Source: CAVVXX01 sp963707975
GTDB taxonomy: Bacteria > Pseudomonadota > Alphaproteobacteria > Micropepsales > Micropepsaceae
Length of the DNA: 64,000 bases
Direction: 5' to 3'
Assembly: GCA_963707975.1 (NCBI GenBank)
Contig: OY970177.1
Span: 1,178,001 to 1,242,000, forward strand
Both the position numbers and the translations under genes were made by a program. Under the pieces are notes generated by a model, which saw nothing but the letters and a program-made list of their open reading frames with translations, did no database searches and was not told where the DNA came from. Shown in pieces: positions 53,927 through 63,126 of the stretch (positions are counted from its first letter, which is position 1; the number at the start of each line of letters is the position of its first letter).

Positions 53927-54130
53927 TCAGGCCGGGCGTAGATTGACCGCCTTGGCGCCGCGCGCATCCGGCTGGATGTCAAACGCGACCTTCTGGCCTT
54001 CGGAGAGCGTACGCATCCCCGCCGCTTCGACAGCAGTGGCATGGACAAACACGTCCTTGCCGCCGCCTTCCGGCGCGATAAAGCCAAAGCCTTTGGTGGT
54101 ATTGAAGAACTTCACGGTTCCAACAGGCAT
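53927..54130 (-). CDS. cold-shock protein, CspA family (copy 1)
   Basis: 67 residues, a single cold-shock (OB-fold) domain with RNP1 KGFGFIAP (13-20) and RNP2 VFVHATAV (27-34). It binds single-stranded nucleic acid as an RNA chaperone. About 55 of 67 residues match copy 2 at 56107-56310. The gene has its own terminator and a long leader that is conserved between the two copies. Confidence 0.95.
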   Translation of the reverse strand: MPVGTVKFFNTTKGFGFIAPEGGGKDVFVHATAVEAAGMRTLSEGQKVAFDIQPDARGAKAVNLRPA

Positions 54131-54310
54131 TGTTCAGTTCCTAAAATGAGTTCCACACACGGCAACATGCTCGGCGCGGTGCTTGGGCGGGGTCGTTGGA
54201 AGGAGGCTGTCTCGTCCAGGCGCGCATCAAGCGAGTCGGAGGCAAAAACAGGCGCGCTTCATCAGACGGAACGCCTTCGCTAGGCGCCTACATAGGCCGA
54301 AAGGCCCGGG
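54131..54310 (-). ncRNA. conserved 5' leader of csp copy 1
   Basis: No gene is seen upstream of this csp on its strand. The stretch 54205-54300 aligns with 56388-56485 upstream of copy 2: GGCTGTCTCGTCC, GCGCGCA, GCGCTTCATC, GACGGA and ATAGG occur in the same order and spacing. Conservation outside coding sequence suggests an mRNA leader with a regulatory fold, as for cspA thermosensor leaders, or a shared promoter. Which of these applies is not known. Confidence 0.5.
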
Positions 54311-54406
54311 AATTCAAGGCAAGCTGCCGTGGCTTTTCCGAGAACTTCCTGGGGGTTTGCGCGTTTTCCCAAAGGGTAGTGAAATGGAGCGCTAAGGAGA
54401 AATGCG

Positions 54407-54943
54407 ATGTCCATCGGCAATTTTTGGTCCTCATACATTCTTGTGCTGGGCGCAACCCTGAGCCAGCCCGCGGCCGCGGAGACGCCCGTGCAAATGACCG
54501 CCCAGAACGGGAGCATTCCGGCCGCCGTAGAGCCAGGCGCGCAGGGCGGCGCCATGACGCTTACGCCCAATGTGCCCACCCAGATAAACGGCATCGAAAC
54601 CGTTTGCACCGGTATCGACAGCGACACGCGCACCGAGCCGCAATGGCTCGCTTATCCGCTGCGGCTTGAATTCGCGGCGGGCAATCGCGCCTATATTGCC
54701 GACGAGCGGGTGACGATCACCGGCGCGAAGGGCGCCGTATCACTCGACGTGCATTGCACTGCGCCTTGGGTGCTGGCGAAGCTCGCGCCCGGAAAATACA
54801 GTGTCACGACCACCATTCCGCGCGGTGTGAGCCAGAAGGTGACGGTCATCGTGCCTTCCAGCGGCCAGAAGCGTGTGGTGCTCCATTTCCCGGAAGTGCC
54901 GGCGGCCGAATCGGCCCAGCCCGCGGCAGCCCCCACGCCTTAA
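54407..54943 (+). CDS. secreted protein of unknown function, paralogue A of a tandem pair
   Basis: 178 residues. Signal peptide (about 1-24, ending PAAA-ET), then a domain with INGIETVCTGIDSDTR, PLRLEF, a beta-rich region and VHCTAPWVLAKLAPGKYSV, and a Pro/Ala-rich tail. It shares this whole pattern with the next gene at 55080-55652. The PWVL..L.PG.Y ending resembles the last strands of carboxypeptidase-regulatory-like domains, but I recognise no named family. Two conserved cysteines may form a disulfide. Confidence 0.7.
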   Translation: MSIGNFWSSYILVLGATLSQPAAAETPVQMTAQNGSIPAAVEPGAQGGAMTLTPNVPTQINGIETVCTGIDSDTRTEPQWLAYPLRLEFAAGNRAYIADERVTITGAKGAVSLDVHCTAPWVLAKLAPGKYSVTTTIPRGVSQKVTVIVPSSGQKRVVLHFPEVPAAESAQPAAAPTP

Positions 54944-55079
54944 GCGCCCCGGTTCCCTATTAATTACCGCGGTTCTGCTACCGGCCCCTGGCCGCATTTA
55001 ACCTTTACAGAAATACGGCAACGGCATTTGGCCGCTTCTTACGCTATGCTTACGGTTGCATGGCGGGGGAGCCCTATCG

Positions 55080-55652
55080 ATGAATCTCCAGCGCGCGACG
55101 GCGGCATTCGTGCTTGCCGCCTGTGTTGGCGTTGCGCCGGGCGCTTACGCCCATCCGCGCCGTCACGTGCATCACAAACTTGCGCGAGTGGTTCATCACG
55201 CCCGCGCGCCGGCCGCGCATGTTACACTGCATGACGCGCTTGCGCACACCGGCGTAATGGAAGTGGGCGACATGGTGGAAACCAATCTGCCGCTTGATGA
55301 CACCATCACGCTGAACGGCGTTGAAGCCGGGTGCACCGGCATCGGCGAGGACGCGCGCGAGGACCCGCGCTGGGAGAGCTTTCCGGTGCGGGTCGAATTT
55401 TCCGGCGCGTATAATCAATACATTCCGGGCGGCAGCCTAGTGGTGAAGGATTGGGACCACAAGCCGCTGCTTTACGTGCGGTGCGACGGGCCGTGGGTGC
55501 TGCTCAGGCTCGAGCCCGGCACATACCGCATGGCGGGTTTGATGGCGGGTTATTCGCGGCCGCAAAGCTGGGTGGTGAAGCTCGATGCCGAGCGCAAAAA
55601 AACGCGCCGCGTGGTGTTTCATTTCGACGATATCCGCGGGTCGACGCCGTAA
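55080..55652 (+). CDS. secreted protein of unknown function, paralogue B of a tandem pair
   Basis: 190 residues. Signal peptide (MNLQRATAAFVLAACVGVAPGAYA), a His-rich segment (HPRRHVHHKL...VVHHARAPAAHVTLHDALAH, possible metal binding), then the same core as paralogue A: LNGVEAGCTGIGEDARED, PVRVEF, YVRCDGPWVLLRLEPGTYRM and a C-terminal VVFHFDD strand. ATG 55080 has GGGGAG 9 bp upstream. Function unknown; the pair is separated by about 136 bp. Confidence 0.72.
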   Translation: MNLQRATAAFVLAACVGVAPGAYAHPRRHVHHKLARVVHHARAPAAHVTLHDALAHTGVMEVGDMVETNLPLDDTITLNGVEAGCTGIGEDAREDPRWESFPVRVEFSGAYNQYIPGGSLVVKDWDHKPLLYVRCDGPWVLLRLEPGTYRMAGLMAGYSRPQSWVVKLDAERKKTRRVVFHFDDIRGSTP

Positions 55653-55720
55653 GCGGAAATCATGTCCCTGCGTGTCCGTGTGTTATGATAGGCTGACGCA
55701 GAATTCAGGGGCGATCCAAG

Positions 55721-56044
55721 ATGCAAATCCGTTTGGCGCTTGCTGTGATGGCGGCAATGGTAATATGCGGCCCGGCGTTCGCACTGGGGACTTTGCCCGG
55801 CGATGCGGAGCGCGGCGAAAAATTGGCGCGGCAGTGGTGCGGCTCCTGTCATATGCTGGAGGGCGCCAAGCGCGCAGGCGACGCGGCGCCGACATTCCGG
55901 GAAATCGCGCGAGATCCGAAACGGAGCGCGGACGAATTGCGGGCGTTTCTGTCGCGGCCGCATCCCCCCATGCCGCCCCTCGCGCTCAGCCGCCAGGAAA
56001 TCGAAGATCTGGTTGCCTATCTGGGTTATCTGAAAGAGCACTGA
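55721..56044 (+). CDS. small periplasmic c-type cytochrome
   Basis: 107 residues: signal peptide (cleavage near FALG), haem motif CGSCH (40-44) and a probable Met ligand in PPMPPLALS (Met84), followed by the C-terminal helix EIEDLVAYLGYL typical of class I cytochromes c. It would carry electrons in the periplasm. Its partner is unknown; no oxidase genes are adjacent. Confidence 0.9.
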   Translation: MQIRLALAVMAAMVICGPAFALGTLPGDAERGEKLARQWCGSCHMLEGAKRAGDAAPTFREIARDPKRSADELRAFLSRPHPPMPPLALSRQEIEDLVAYLGYLKEH

Positions 56045-56051
56045 GCCGGAC

Positions 56052-56085
56052 GAAAAACGGGCGGCGAAATCGCTTCCGCCGCCCG
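56052..56085 (-). terminator. rho-independent terminator of the second csp gene
   Basis: Arms CGGGCGGCG (56058-56066) and CGCCGCCCG (56077-56085) with a 10-base loop. On the minus strand the hairpin is followed by TTTTTCG. It may also stop transcription of the plus-strand cytochrome gene. Confidence 0.82.
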
Positions 56086-56106
56086 CGTCTTTCAATTCAG
56101 GCGTGA

Positions 56107-56310
56107 TTAGACCAGTTTGAGGTTGGTCGCCTTGGCGCCGCGCGCATCCGGCTGGATGTCGAACGACACTTTCTGGCCTTCCGCTAGGCTCCGCAGTCCC
56201 GCCGCTTCGACGGCCGTGGCATGGACGAACACGTCCTTGCCGCCATCTTCCGGGGCGATAAAGCCAAAGCCCTTGGTCGCATTGAAAAACTTCACTGTTC
56301 CGATAGTCAT
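56107..56310 (-). CDS. cold-shock protein, CspA family (copy 2)
   Basis: 67 residues with RNP1 KGFGFIAP and RNP2 VFVHATAV, about 12 substitutions from copy 1 at 53927-54130. The two flank the secreted pair and the cytochrome gene. Each has a terminator and a similar leader, so they look like an old duplication of a whole transcription unit rather than of the coding region only. Confidence 0.95.
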   Translation of the reverse strand: MTIGTVKFFNATKGFGFIAPEDGGKDVFVHATAVEAAGLRSLAEGQKVSFDIQPDARGAKATNLKLV

Positions 56311-56490
56311 TGCTTAGTCCTTAACAAAATTCCGTCCGGGCAAAATGCCAAGGCGGGCGCTAGAGCTGATCATCAGAATGGAAGTTCGGCTGTCTCGTCC
56401 GGGCGCGCACTTAAGCGGGCAGGGATTCAAACAACAGTGCGCTTCATCCGACGGACGCCGTCGCGTGAGGCTCATATAGGTGTTCCGGGG
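56311..56490 (-). ncRNA. conserved 5' leader of csp copy 2
   Basis: Homologous to 54131-54310. The best-kept blocks are GGCTGTCTCGTCC (56388-56400), GGCGCGCA, GTGCGCTTCATC and GACGGACGCC, and ATATAGG near 56475-56481. It ends close to the 3' end of the small gene at 56518. No open frame is shared by the two copies, so a role in RNA or promoter function is more likely than coding. Confidence 0.5.
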
Positions 56491-56517
56491 CCTCGGCGCA
56501 ATGACCGGGCGCGCGAT

Positions 56518-56766
56518 TTATGTTTTCGCCTGCTTTCCCGCCTTTTTTGCGGCGGGTTTTTCGGGCGGGAGCAGGCTTGCTGCCTCCGCATCGGCCGCTT
56601 CTTTGGCCAGGCGCAACGCGCGCAGCTTGGCGATTTTGGCGTCGGTGGCGGCGTTCTGCTTTTCGATCGTCTGGCGCACCATGGTGTCGCGCGCCTCGGC
56701 GGCGGTGAAATGGTTCTGCGCCCGCTTGCGCGCGCTCGATCTGCGGTCTTCGTTCATTTCGGCCAT
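56518..56766 (-). CDS. small charged helical protein of unknown function
   Basis: 82 residues, almost entirely helical and highly charged (MAEMNEDRRSSARKRAQNHF, a KIAKLRALRLAKEAADAEAA heptad-like stretch), with a Lys/Ala/Pro tail. It resembles small uncharacterised proteins found across alphaproteobacteria. It lies upstream of csp copy 2 on the same strand. Confidence 0.65.
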   Translation of the reverse strand: MAEMNEDRRSSARKRAQNHFTAAEARDTMVRQTIEKQNAATDAKIAKLRALRLAKEAADAEAASLLPPEKPAAKKAGKQAKT

Positions 56767-56998
56767 TGTCGTCTTTCATTTCCAAGAGTTTCATGCCCGC
56801 GCCCCGCGCGGATGACGCAGGGCCGGATAAGCGCTTCGTTTTCGGCGAGAATCGCGCGTCTTCGCGCACTACCGAGTGTAGCACGCGACGCGTTCAAACA
56901 GAAACGGCAATATTCGCGGGATATTAAGGCCAAATGCAGAGCAGGCCGTTACGGTGAAAACACTGCCAAGCGCCTTCCCCGCACCAACCATAGGCGCT

Positions 56999-57208
56999 TT
57001 AGCGGTTTATCGAAGATCCGACAGTGGCAGGCTTGCCATCGATTTTGCCTGCTGCGGTCGGCGTCGCCGTTGACGGATTGGCGCCCGCCGGCTTGATCAC
57101 CGAAGGATTCGTGGTTCGCGTATTCGGGAAACCGGCCGCTGGTGCGACTTTCGGCTGCTCGGTGCTGGGGGAATTGGACGGGGTCGTATTCGCTTTGTTA
57201 TTTTCCAT
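56999..57208 (-). CDS. small Pro/Thr/Ser-rich protein
   Basis: 69 residues from ATG 57208, no signal peptide, low-complexity and probably disordered (MENNKANTTPSNSPSTEQPK onward, rich in Pro, Thr, Ala, Asn). An upstream in-frame start at 57232 is possible. No family recognised. Support is composition and an AAAGG about 12 bp before the start, so it may be a false gene. Confidence 0.4.
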   Translation of the reverse strand: MENNKANTTPSNSPSTEQPKVAPAAGFPNTRTTNPSVIKPAGANPSTATPTAAGKIDGKPATVGSSINR

Positions 57209-57481
57209 AATGAAAAGGCCTTTCAAATTCACGGCAAAGATTTACCACTCGTAGAGATGTGGTGATGGCGGGTGTTGATTACAAGACGCGAAAAGCGATT
57301 TAAAAAAATAAGCACCATGTTCACGGGTAATTCACTCGCCAAGCGCGACATTGCCCCCTATACAAGCCTGTATTCAACCGATCGGAACAATAGTGATAAT
57401 TCAGGTACACAGGTTTCTCACGTTCATTATTTGCGTTGGCTTTAGCGTCATGACCAATGCGATATTCCTGTTGTAAGTGCC

Positions 57482-57664
57482 GTGGACAGCAACGCGTTTC
57501 AGTTGAGCCGCATCTATAGCCAGGGCTGGAACGCCACCAGGAAACTGGTGGCCCAAGGCGCCGTCGACGCCGACGCGAAAACCGCCGCCGCACTGAACCC
57601 GTATCGCACGGGCACCGCAGAGGAACGCGCGCGCTGGGCGAAAGGTTTCACCGAAGCGCTGTAA
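57482..57664 (+). CDS. ribosome modulation factor-like protein
   Basis: 60 residues from GTG 57482. The arrangement YSQGWNATRKL, NPYRTGTAEERARW and KGFTEAL matches the ribosome modulation factor pattern (aromatic-x-x-G-x-x-A, NPY, W-x-x-G-[FW]-x-x-A). RMF dimerises 70S ribosomes in stationary phase. No Shine-Dalgarno is evident and the start is a GTG, so the N-terminus is uncertain. No upstream ATG is in frame before a stop. Confidence 0.62.
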   Translation: MDSNAFQLSRIYSQGWNATRKLVAQGAVDADAKTAAALNPYRTGTAEERARWAKGFTEAL

Positions 57665-57712
57665 AGCGTGGCCGTTACGTTAAACGTGCGCATCAAAGGT
57701 TCCTGACACCAG

Positions 57713-57922
57713 CTAAAGCTGCAGCGGGCGGAGGCCGTGCCAGCCGCGCGCGGCGTCTTCGGCTTCGATCATGCGGCGGAAATACTCGCCGGCGTCCGGC
57801 AAGCGGCGCGGCTCTCCGCGCTGGCGCATGAGCGCTCTCACATTGGGATCGGTTTCGGGATCGAGGCTTCTAGGCCGGACCATGGGGCCGGGTTGGGATT
57901 CCGGTTTCAATACATCACGCAT
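57713..57922 (-). CDS. small hypothetical protein
   Basis: 69 residues from ATG 57922 with GAGGA 8 bp upstream. The N-terminal half is Pro-rich and polar; the C-terminal half (AGEYFRRMIEAEDAARGWHGL) is an amphipathic helix. It converges with the RMF-like gene. No family recognised. Confidence 0.5.
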   Translation of the reverse strand: MRDVLKPESQPGPMVRPRSLDPETDPNVRALMRQRGEPRRLPDAGEYFRRMIEAEDAARGWHGLRPLQL

Positions 57923-58110
57923 TATGAACGTCCTCGTTTCAAAATATGAATGCCCCTGGCGCGCCGAAGCGCACTTCTTGTCCACCGTAGCCTTCGGCGA
58001 AGGCGGATCGCGCGTAGGCGGCAGATGGGAATTGGCCTCTCAAATTTCAAGAGGCCACGCGAAGTATTTTTTCTGAACGCGCGCCAGCGTGGATAAGTTT
58101 TTTCCGCGCG

Positions 58111-58149
58111 CTGAATTTGCAGCGCTTTTTCGCGTTGAGGCGGGGATAG
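58111..58149. repeat. 39-bp direct repeat, copy A (hairpin plus T-run)
   Basis: Copy A differs from copy B (58706-58744) at about seven positions. GCGCTG-AATTTG-CAGCGC followed by TTTTTCG forms a terminator-like hairpin, and both copies end CGGCGGGGATAG or similar. They flank the small secreted-protein gene at 58215-58604. Confidence 0.6.
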
Positions 58150-58214
58150 CGCGCGGATAGAAGGCGCGGCGATAAGCGTGTATAATGGCGCTTCGTAACC
58201 AAGGGGAGACTTCC

Positions 58215-58604
58215 ATGCGTTTATTGATCGTAGCGGCTGCTGCAGCCGCGTTACTCATTTCACCGGTATTTGCAGCGGGTGATACCGGAACGGGGAAGGG
58301 CGCGCCGGCGGCGGCAATGGCGACGCCGATGCCGGGGGAAATGGTCGGCCACGCCAAGGTGGCGGACTATGCGAAATGGCGGGCGGCCTTCGATGCCGAC
58401 GATGCCAACCGGCAAGCGGCCGGGCTGACCAACCCGCGCGTCTACCAGTCGATGGACAATCCCAACGAGCTGATCATCGTGTTCGACATGGCCGACGTGA
58501 AGAAGGCGAAGGACTTCGCCTCATCCAAGACGCTCAAGGCCACCATGAAAAAGGCGGGCGTGAGGGGCAAGCCGGACTTCTGGTACGTGACGGCCACGCA
58601 CTGA
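58215..58604 (+). CDS. secreted protein with a ferredoxin-like (ABM/EthD-type) domain
   Basis: 129 residues. Signal peptide (MRLLIVAAAAAALLISPVFA), a short Ala/Gly/Pro linker, then VGHAKVADYAKWRAAFDADDANRQAAG and a C-terminal DFWYVTATH, the strand-helix-strand pattern of dimeric alpha/beta-barrel domains. GGGGAGA precedes ATG 58215. A perfect hairpin follows the stop. Confidence 0.72.
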   Translation: MRLLIVAAAAAALLISPVFAAGDTGTGKGAPAAAMATPMPGEMVGHAKVADYAKWRAAFDADDANRQAAGLTNPRVYQSMDNPNELIIVFDMADVKKAKDFASSKTLKATMKKAGVRGKPDFWYVTATH

Positions 58605-58635
58605 CAATTTTTCGATAGTAGCTTTCGAATGCCGT

Positions 58636-58662
58636 AAGCGAGCGCCCAGCGGGCGCTCGCTT
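58636..58662 (+). terminator. perfect hairpin downstream of the secreted-protein gene
   Basis: AAGCGAGCGCCC (58636-58647) and GGGCGCTCGCTT (58651-58662) form perfect 12-bp arms with a 3-base loop. A T-run (ATTTTTAG) comes only about 12 bases later, so it is a weaker terminator candidate than its stem suggests. Confidence 0.6.
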
Positions 58663-58705
58663 CGCGCCGCGAATTTTTAGGGGAGAGAATAGGGTACTTT
58701 TCGCA

Positions 58706-58744
58706 CTGCGTTTGCAGCGCTTTTTCGATTTTCGGCGGGGATAG
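58706..58744. repeat. 39-bp direct repeat, copy B
   Basis: Counterpart of copy A at 58111-58149, about 595 bp away. The central TTTGCAGCGCTTTTTCG is identical in the two. It marks the left edge of a low-GC stretch that runs to about 59640. Confidence 0.6.
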
Positions 58745-58899
58745 TCGAGGTTAGTTTATGGGTGCTAAGGTAATTCGTACGTTCATGTATGCAAATTTGG
58801 CGAATTGAGTCGCGTTGTTAATATGTATAGGGGCCACAGATATTCGATCCTGCTAGCAGTACAATCCCGAAAGAATTTGAGTCGGGCCTATAGTTGTGG

Positions 58900-59274
58900 A
58901 TGTCTACCATGGATAACGCATTGCAGTTACTGCGCGCCTTAAGAGTTCCTAGGTTATACAGAGAAGTCATAGCCCTAATTGGTGGGCTAGGTTTTTTGCT
59001 TATTATTTGGGTAGCGAAGCTACGCTATTTGGATTTTACTTTTGGATTGGATCTCAACGGCATCGAAAGAGATTTTCTTGTTCTGGTTATTAGTTATTTG
59101 GCAGGAAAAATCATTCTTTTTGTATCTAAGATTCTAATTATGGCAGATGGGGTAGTAAATTATTTGTGTGCCTCAAAGCCACGTCAATCAAAGAATATAA
59201 CGAACAGAATTAGAGAGTATTTTCATATAAATCTTTTTTTGAAAGGGTGGATGCCCGTGAAGTGGAAAGCATGA
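58900..59274 (+). CDS. low-GC membrane protein of unknown function
   Basis: 124 residues from ATG 58900 (an in-frame ATG at 58909 is possible). Two membrane helices (about 25-42 and 60-82) and a basic C-terminus. Base composition is much more AT-rich than the rest of the window, as is the roughly 150 bp before it. No family recognised. Continues in the same frame, after two stops, into the next ORF. Confidence 0.5.
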   Translation: MSTMDNALQLLRALRVPRLYREVIALIGGLGFLLIIWVAKLRYLDFTFGLDLNGIERDFLVLVISYLAGKIILFVSKILIMADGVVNYLCASKPRQSKNITNRIREYFHINLFLKGWMPVKWKA

Positions 59275-59310
59275 TAACCGCGGCCTAAGTTTTCCAAGTT
59301 CTCGCTAAAT

Positions 59311-59559
59311 TTGAATTATTTGACGAAGTCTCTCGTAAGAGACCTTCACGCTCAAGTGTTTTCGTCTTTCTTTATTGCCTACAGTCTTTTGGGGGCTGTC
59401 TATTTAGATGCGCAACTAGAAAAGTGGGGTTCAGTTCTTTTAGCATTGTTTGTCACAGTGGTTTGGTATGGGGCTAGAAGGCATGAAGCTCTAGGTATGT
59501 ATTCGCTCGGGCAACACGTAGCACGAGAACGACACGAACAGTCCAAAAAGAAGTCATAA
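59311..59559 (+). CDS. low-GC small membrane ORF
   Basis: 82 codons from TTG 59311 with one or two hydrophobic stretches (about 17-34 and 38-52) and a Lys/Arg-rich end (QSKKKS). It lies in the same frame as the preceding low-GC ORF, separated by TGA TAA, so it may be its second half after a nonsense change or a separate gene. No clear ribosome-binding site; low confidence in the start. Confidence 0.35.
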   Translation: MNYLTKSLVRDLHAQVFSSFFIAYSLLGAVYLDAQLEKWGSVLLALFVTVVWYGARRHEALGMYSLGQHVARERHEQSKKKS

Positions 59560-59625
59560 AGGACAGACAGCAAATAATGATGCGTAAGTTTGCTTTTATA
59601 ATTTACCATCGTGATCTTGAGGCCC

Positions 59626-59724
59626 TTATAACCTCCTACTCCCAAACGTTTTCGGCATTCCCGGCCAGGTGGCGCGCTGTTTCTTGGTGCGCTTGCCCGC
59701 CGTCGTGCAGCCGCGTCTGCTCGC
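59626..59724 (-). pseudogene. orphan copy of the uvrB C-terminal codons
   Basis: Read on the minus strand, 59724-59626 encodes ...AGKRTKKQRATWPGMPKTFGSRRL and a stop. The real uvrB ends AGRTRLKRASRPGTPKTFGSRRL and a stop at 60377. The last 20-odd residues align end to end, with about 38 of 49 bases identical over the last part, yet the rest of uvrB is absent here. The segment starts in frame right after the antitoxin stop. It looks like a leftover or duplicated 3' end of uvrB. Confidence 0.8.
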
Positions 59725-60015
59725 TCACGCCAGCGCAATCTTGAGGTCGCGGCCCACGGCGCGGGCGTATTTCAGCAGCGACGAGGTGGAGGGCAGGCGC
59801 TCGCCGCTTTCCATGCGCGCGACCGCCGATTGCGAGGTCTTCATGCGGCGAGCCACCTGCGCCTGTGTCAGCCCCGCTTTCGCGCGCGCGCCGATCAGCT
59901 CGGCGGCCAGCGCGTATTGCGGGCCAAGCCGGTCATATTCCGCCTTGACCGCCGGATTTTTCAGCATTTCTTTTTTGAAGGTCTCGAAACTGAGATCCTG
60001 CGCTTTCTTTTTCAT
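59725..60015 (-). CDS. HigA-type antitoxin, XRE family helix-turn-helix
   Basis: 96 residues with an XRE helix-turn-helix (about 40-90): GLTQAQVARRMKTSQSAVARMESG, typical of HigA antitoxins encoded after the toxin. It should bind and repress the module's own promoter and neutralise the toxin. It overlaps the toxin gene by 4 bp. Confidence 0.9.
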   Translation of the reverse strand: MKKKAQDLSFETFKKEMLKNPAVKAEYDRLGPQYALAAELIGARAKAGLTQAQVARRMKTSQSAVARMESGERLPSTSSLLKYARAVGRDLKIALA

Positions 60016-60338
60016 TCCCGAATCTCCTTCATGCGCGCCAGCGCCAGCCGGATTTCCTTTGGCGGCGTTTTCTGCGTCTTCTTTATGAACGTGCGCAGCA
60101 CGACAAAGCGCTGGCCGGATGCCGTCACATAAATCGAGCGTGCAATGCCGTCACGTCCTTTCAATCGCAACTCCCAAACCTTGCCCGTAAGATGCTTCAC
60201 ATGCGGTTCGCGCATTGCGAGGAGGCCGAAATTGGCGATCATGTTGCCGAGGCGCAGAAAGTTGGCCAGCATGTCCTCGGGCAGGCCTCGAACCTCTGTC
60301 CTGGCTGCCGCATTTACGAATTCGACTGTCCATGCCAT
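60012..60338 (-). CDS. HigB/RelE-type toxin (phage-derived Gp49-like)
   Basis: 108 residues of the Gp49-like/HigB family: conserved LRLKGRDGIARSIYV and FVVLRTFIKKTQKTPPKEIRLALARM. Members cleave mRNA on the ribosome. In the usual HigBA order the toxin is first. The gene begins 38 bp from the uvrB stop, so the promoter lies within an AT-rich patch between them. Confidence 0.9.
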   Translation of the reverse strand: MAWTVEFVNAAARTEVRGLPEDMLANFLRLGNMIANFGLLAMREPHVKHLTGKVWELRLKGRDGIARSIYVTASGQRFVVLRTFIKKTQKTPPKEIRLALARMKEIRE

Positions 60339-60340
60339 TT

Positions 60341-60370
60341 ATGATATATCTCAAAAATGGTATATGTCAA
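60341..60370 (-). promoter_or_regulatory. probable sigma70 promoter/operator of the toxin-antitoxin module
   Basis: On the minus strand, TTGACA (60370-60365) is followed after 18 bp by TATCAT (60346-60341), or after 16 bp by TATATC. The patch is far more AT-rich than its surroundings. The repeats TGATATATC and GGTATATGTCA are imperfectly inverted and could be the HigA operator. The -10 lies only about 2 bp before the toxin ATG, so a very short or leaderless mRNA is possible. Confidence 0.5.
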
Positions 60371-60376
60371 CCGGGT

Positions 60377-62743
<2,367 letters not shown>

Positions 62744-62781
62744 GCAGTTAATATAGGACGCGCGGACCGATTATGCAGCCG

Positions 62782-63126
62782 CTATCCGTGGGCCTTTAGG
62801 CTGTCCTCCGGCGCCTGGGCGCGATCCGTCATGCCGTAATCGCGGACGACGCAAGCGATGCGCAGGCGGTAATCGGTGAAGATGCCGGCGCGGCCTTTCG
62901 CCTGCGCAGCGCGGTGGGCTTCAAGCGTGCGCCATTTAGCGATGGCCGCCTCGTCGCGACAGAAGGAGAGCGAGAAAATCTTTCCGGGCTTGCTCAAGGA
63001 TTCGAAACGTTCGATGGAGATGAAACCGTCGATGCCTTCCAGCAGCGGACGCAATTGCGCGGCGATGTCGAGGTAATGTTGGCGTTCGCCTTCGGCCGGC
63101 CAGATCTCGAAGATGACCGCCATCAT
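62782..63126 (-). CDS. antibiotic biosynthesis monooxygenase (ABM) domain protein
   Basis: 114 residues, dimeric ferredoxin-like fold: VIFEIWPAEGERQHYLDIAAQLRPLL, IERFESLSKPGKIFSLSFCRDEAAIAKWR and FTDYRLRIACVVRDY. Such proteins include small monooxygenases and haem-degrading enzymes. It overlaps the NIPSNAP gene by 4 bp. Confidence 0.85.
   Translation of the reverse strand: MMAVIFEIWPAEGERQHYLDIAAQLRPLLEGIDGFISIERFESLSKPGKIFSLSFCRDEAAIAKWRTLEAHRAAQAKGRAGIFTDYRLRIACVVRDYGMTDRAQAPEDSLKAHG

Noticed and set aside
58085..58150. DnaA-box-like CGTGGATAA segments suggesting a replication origin
   Set aside because: Only isolated imperfect boxes occur, and no dnaA, dnaN or AT-rich unwinding region is near.
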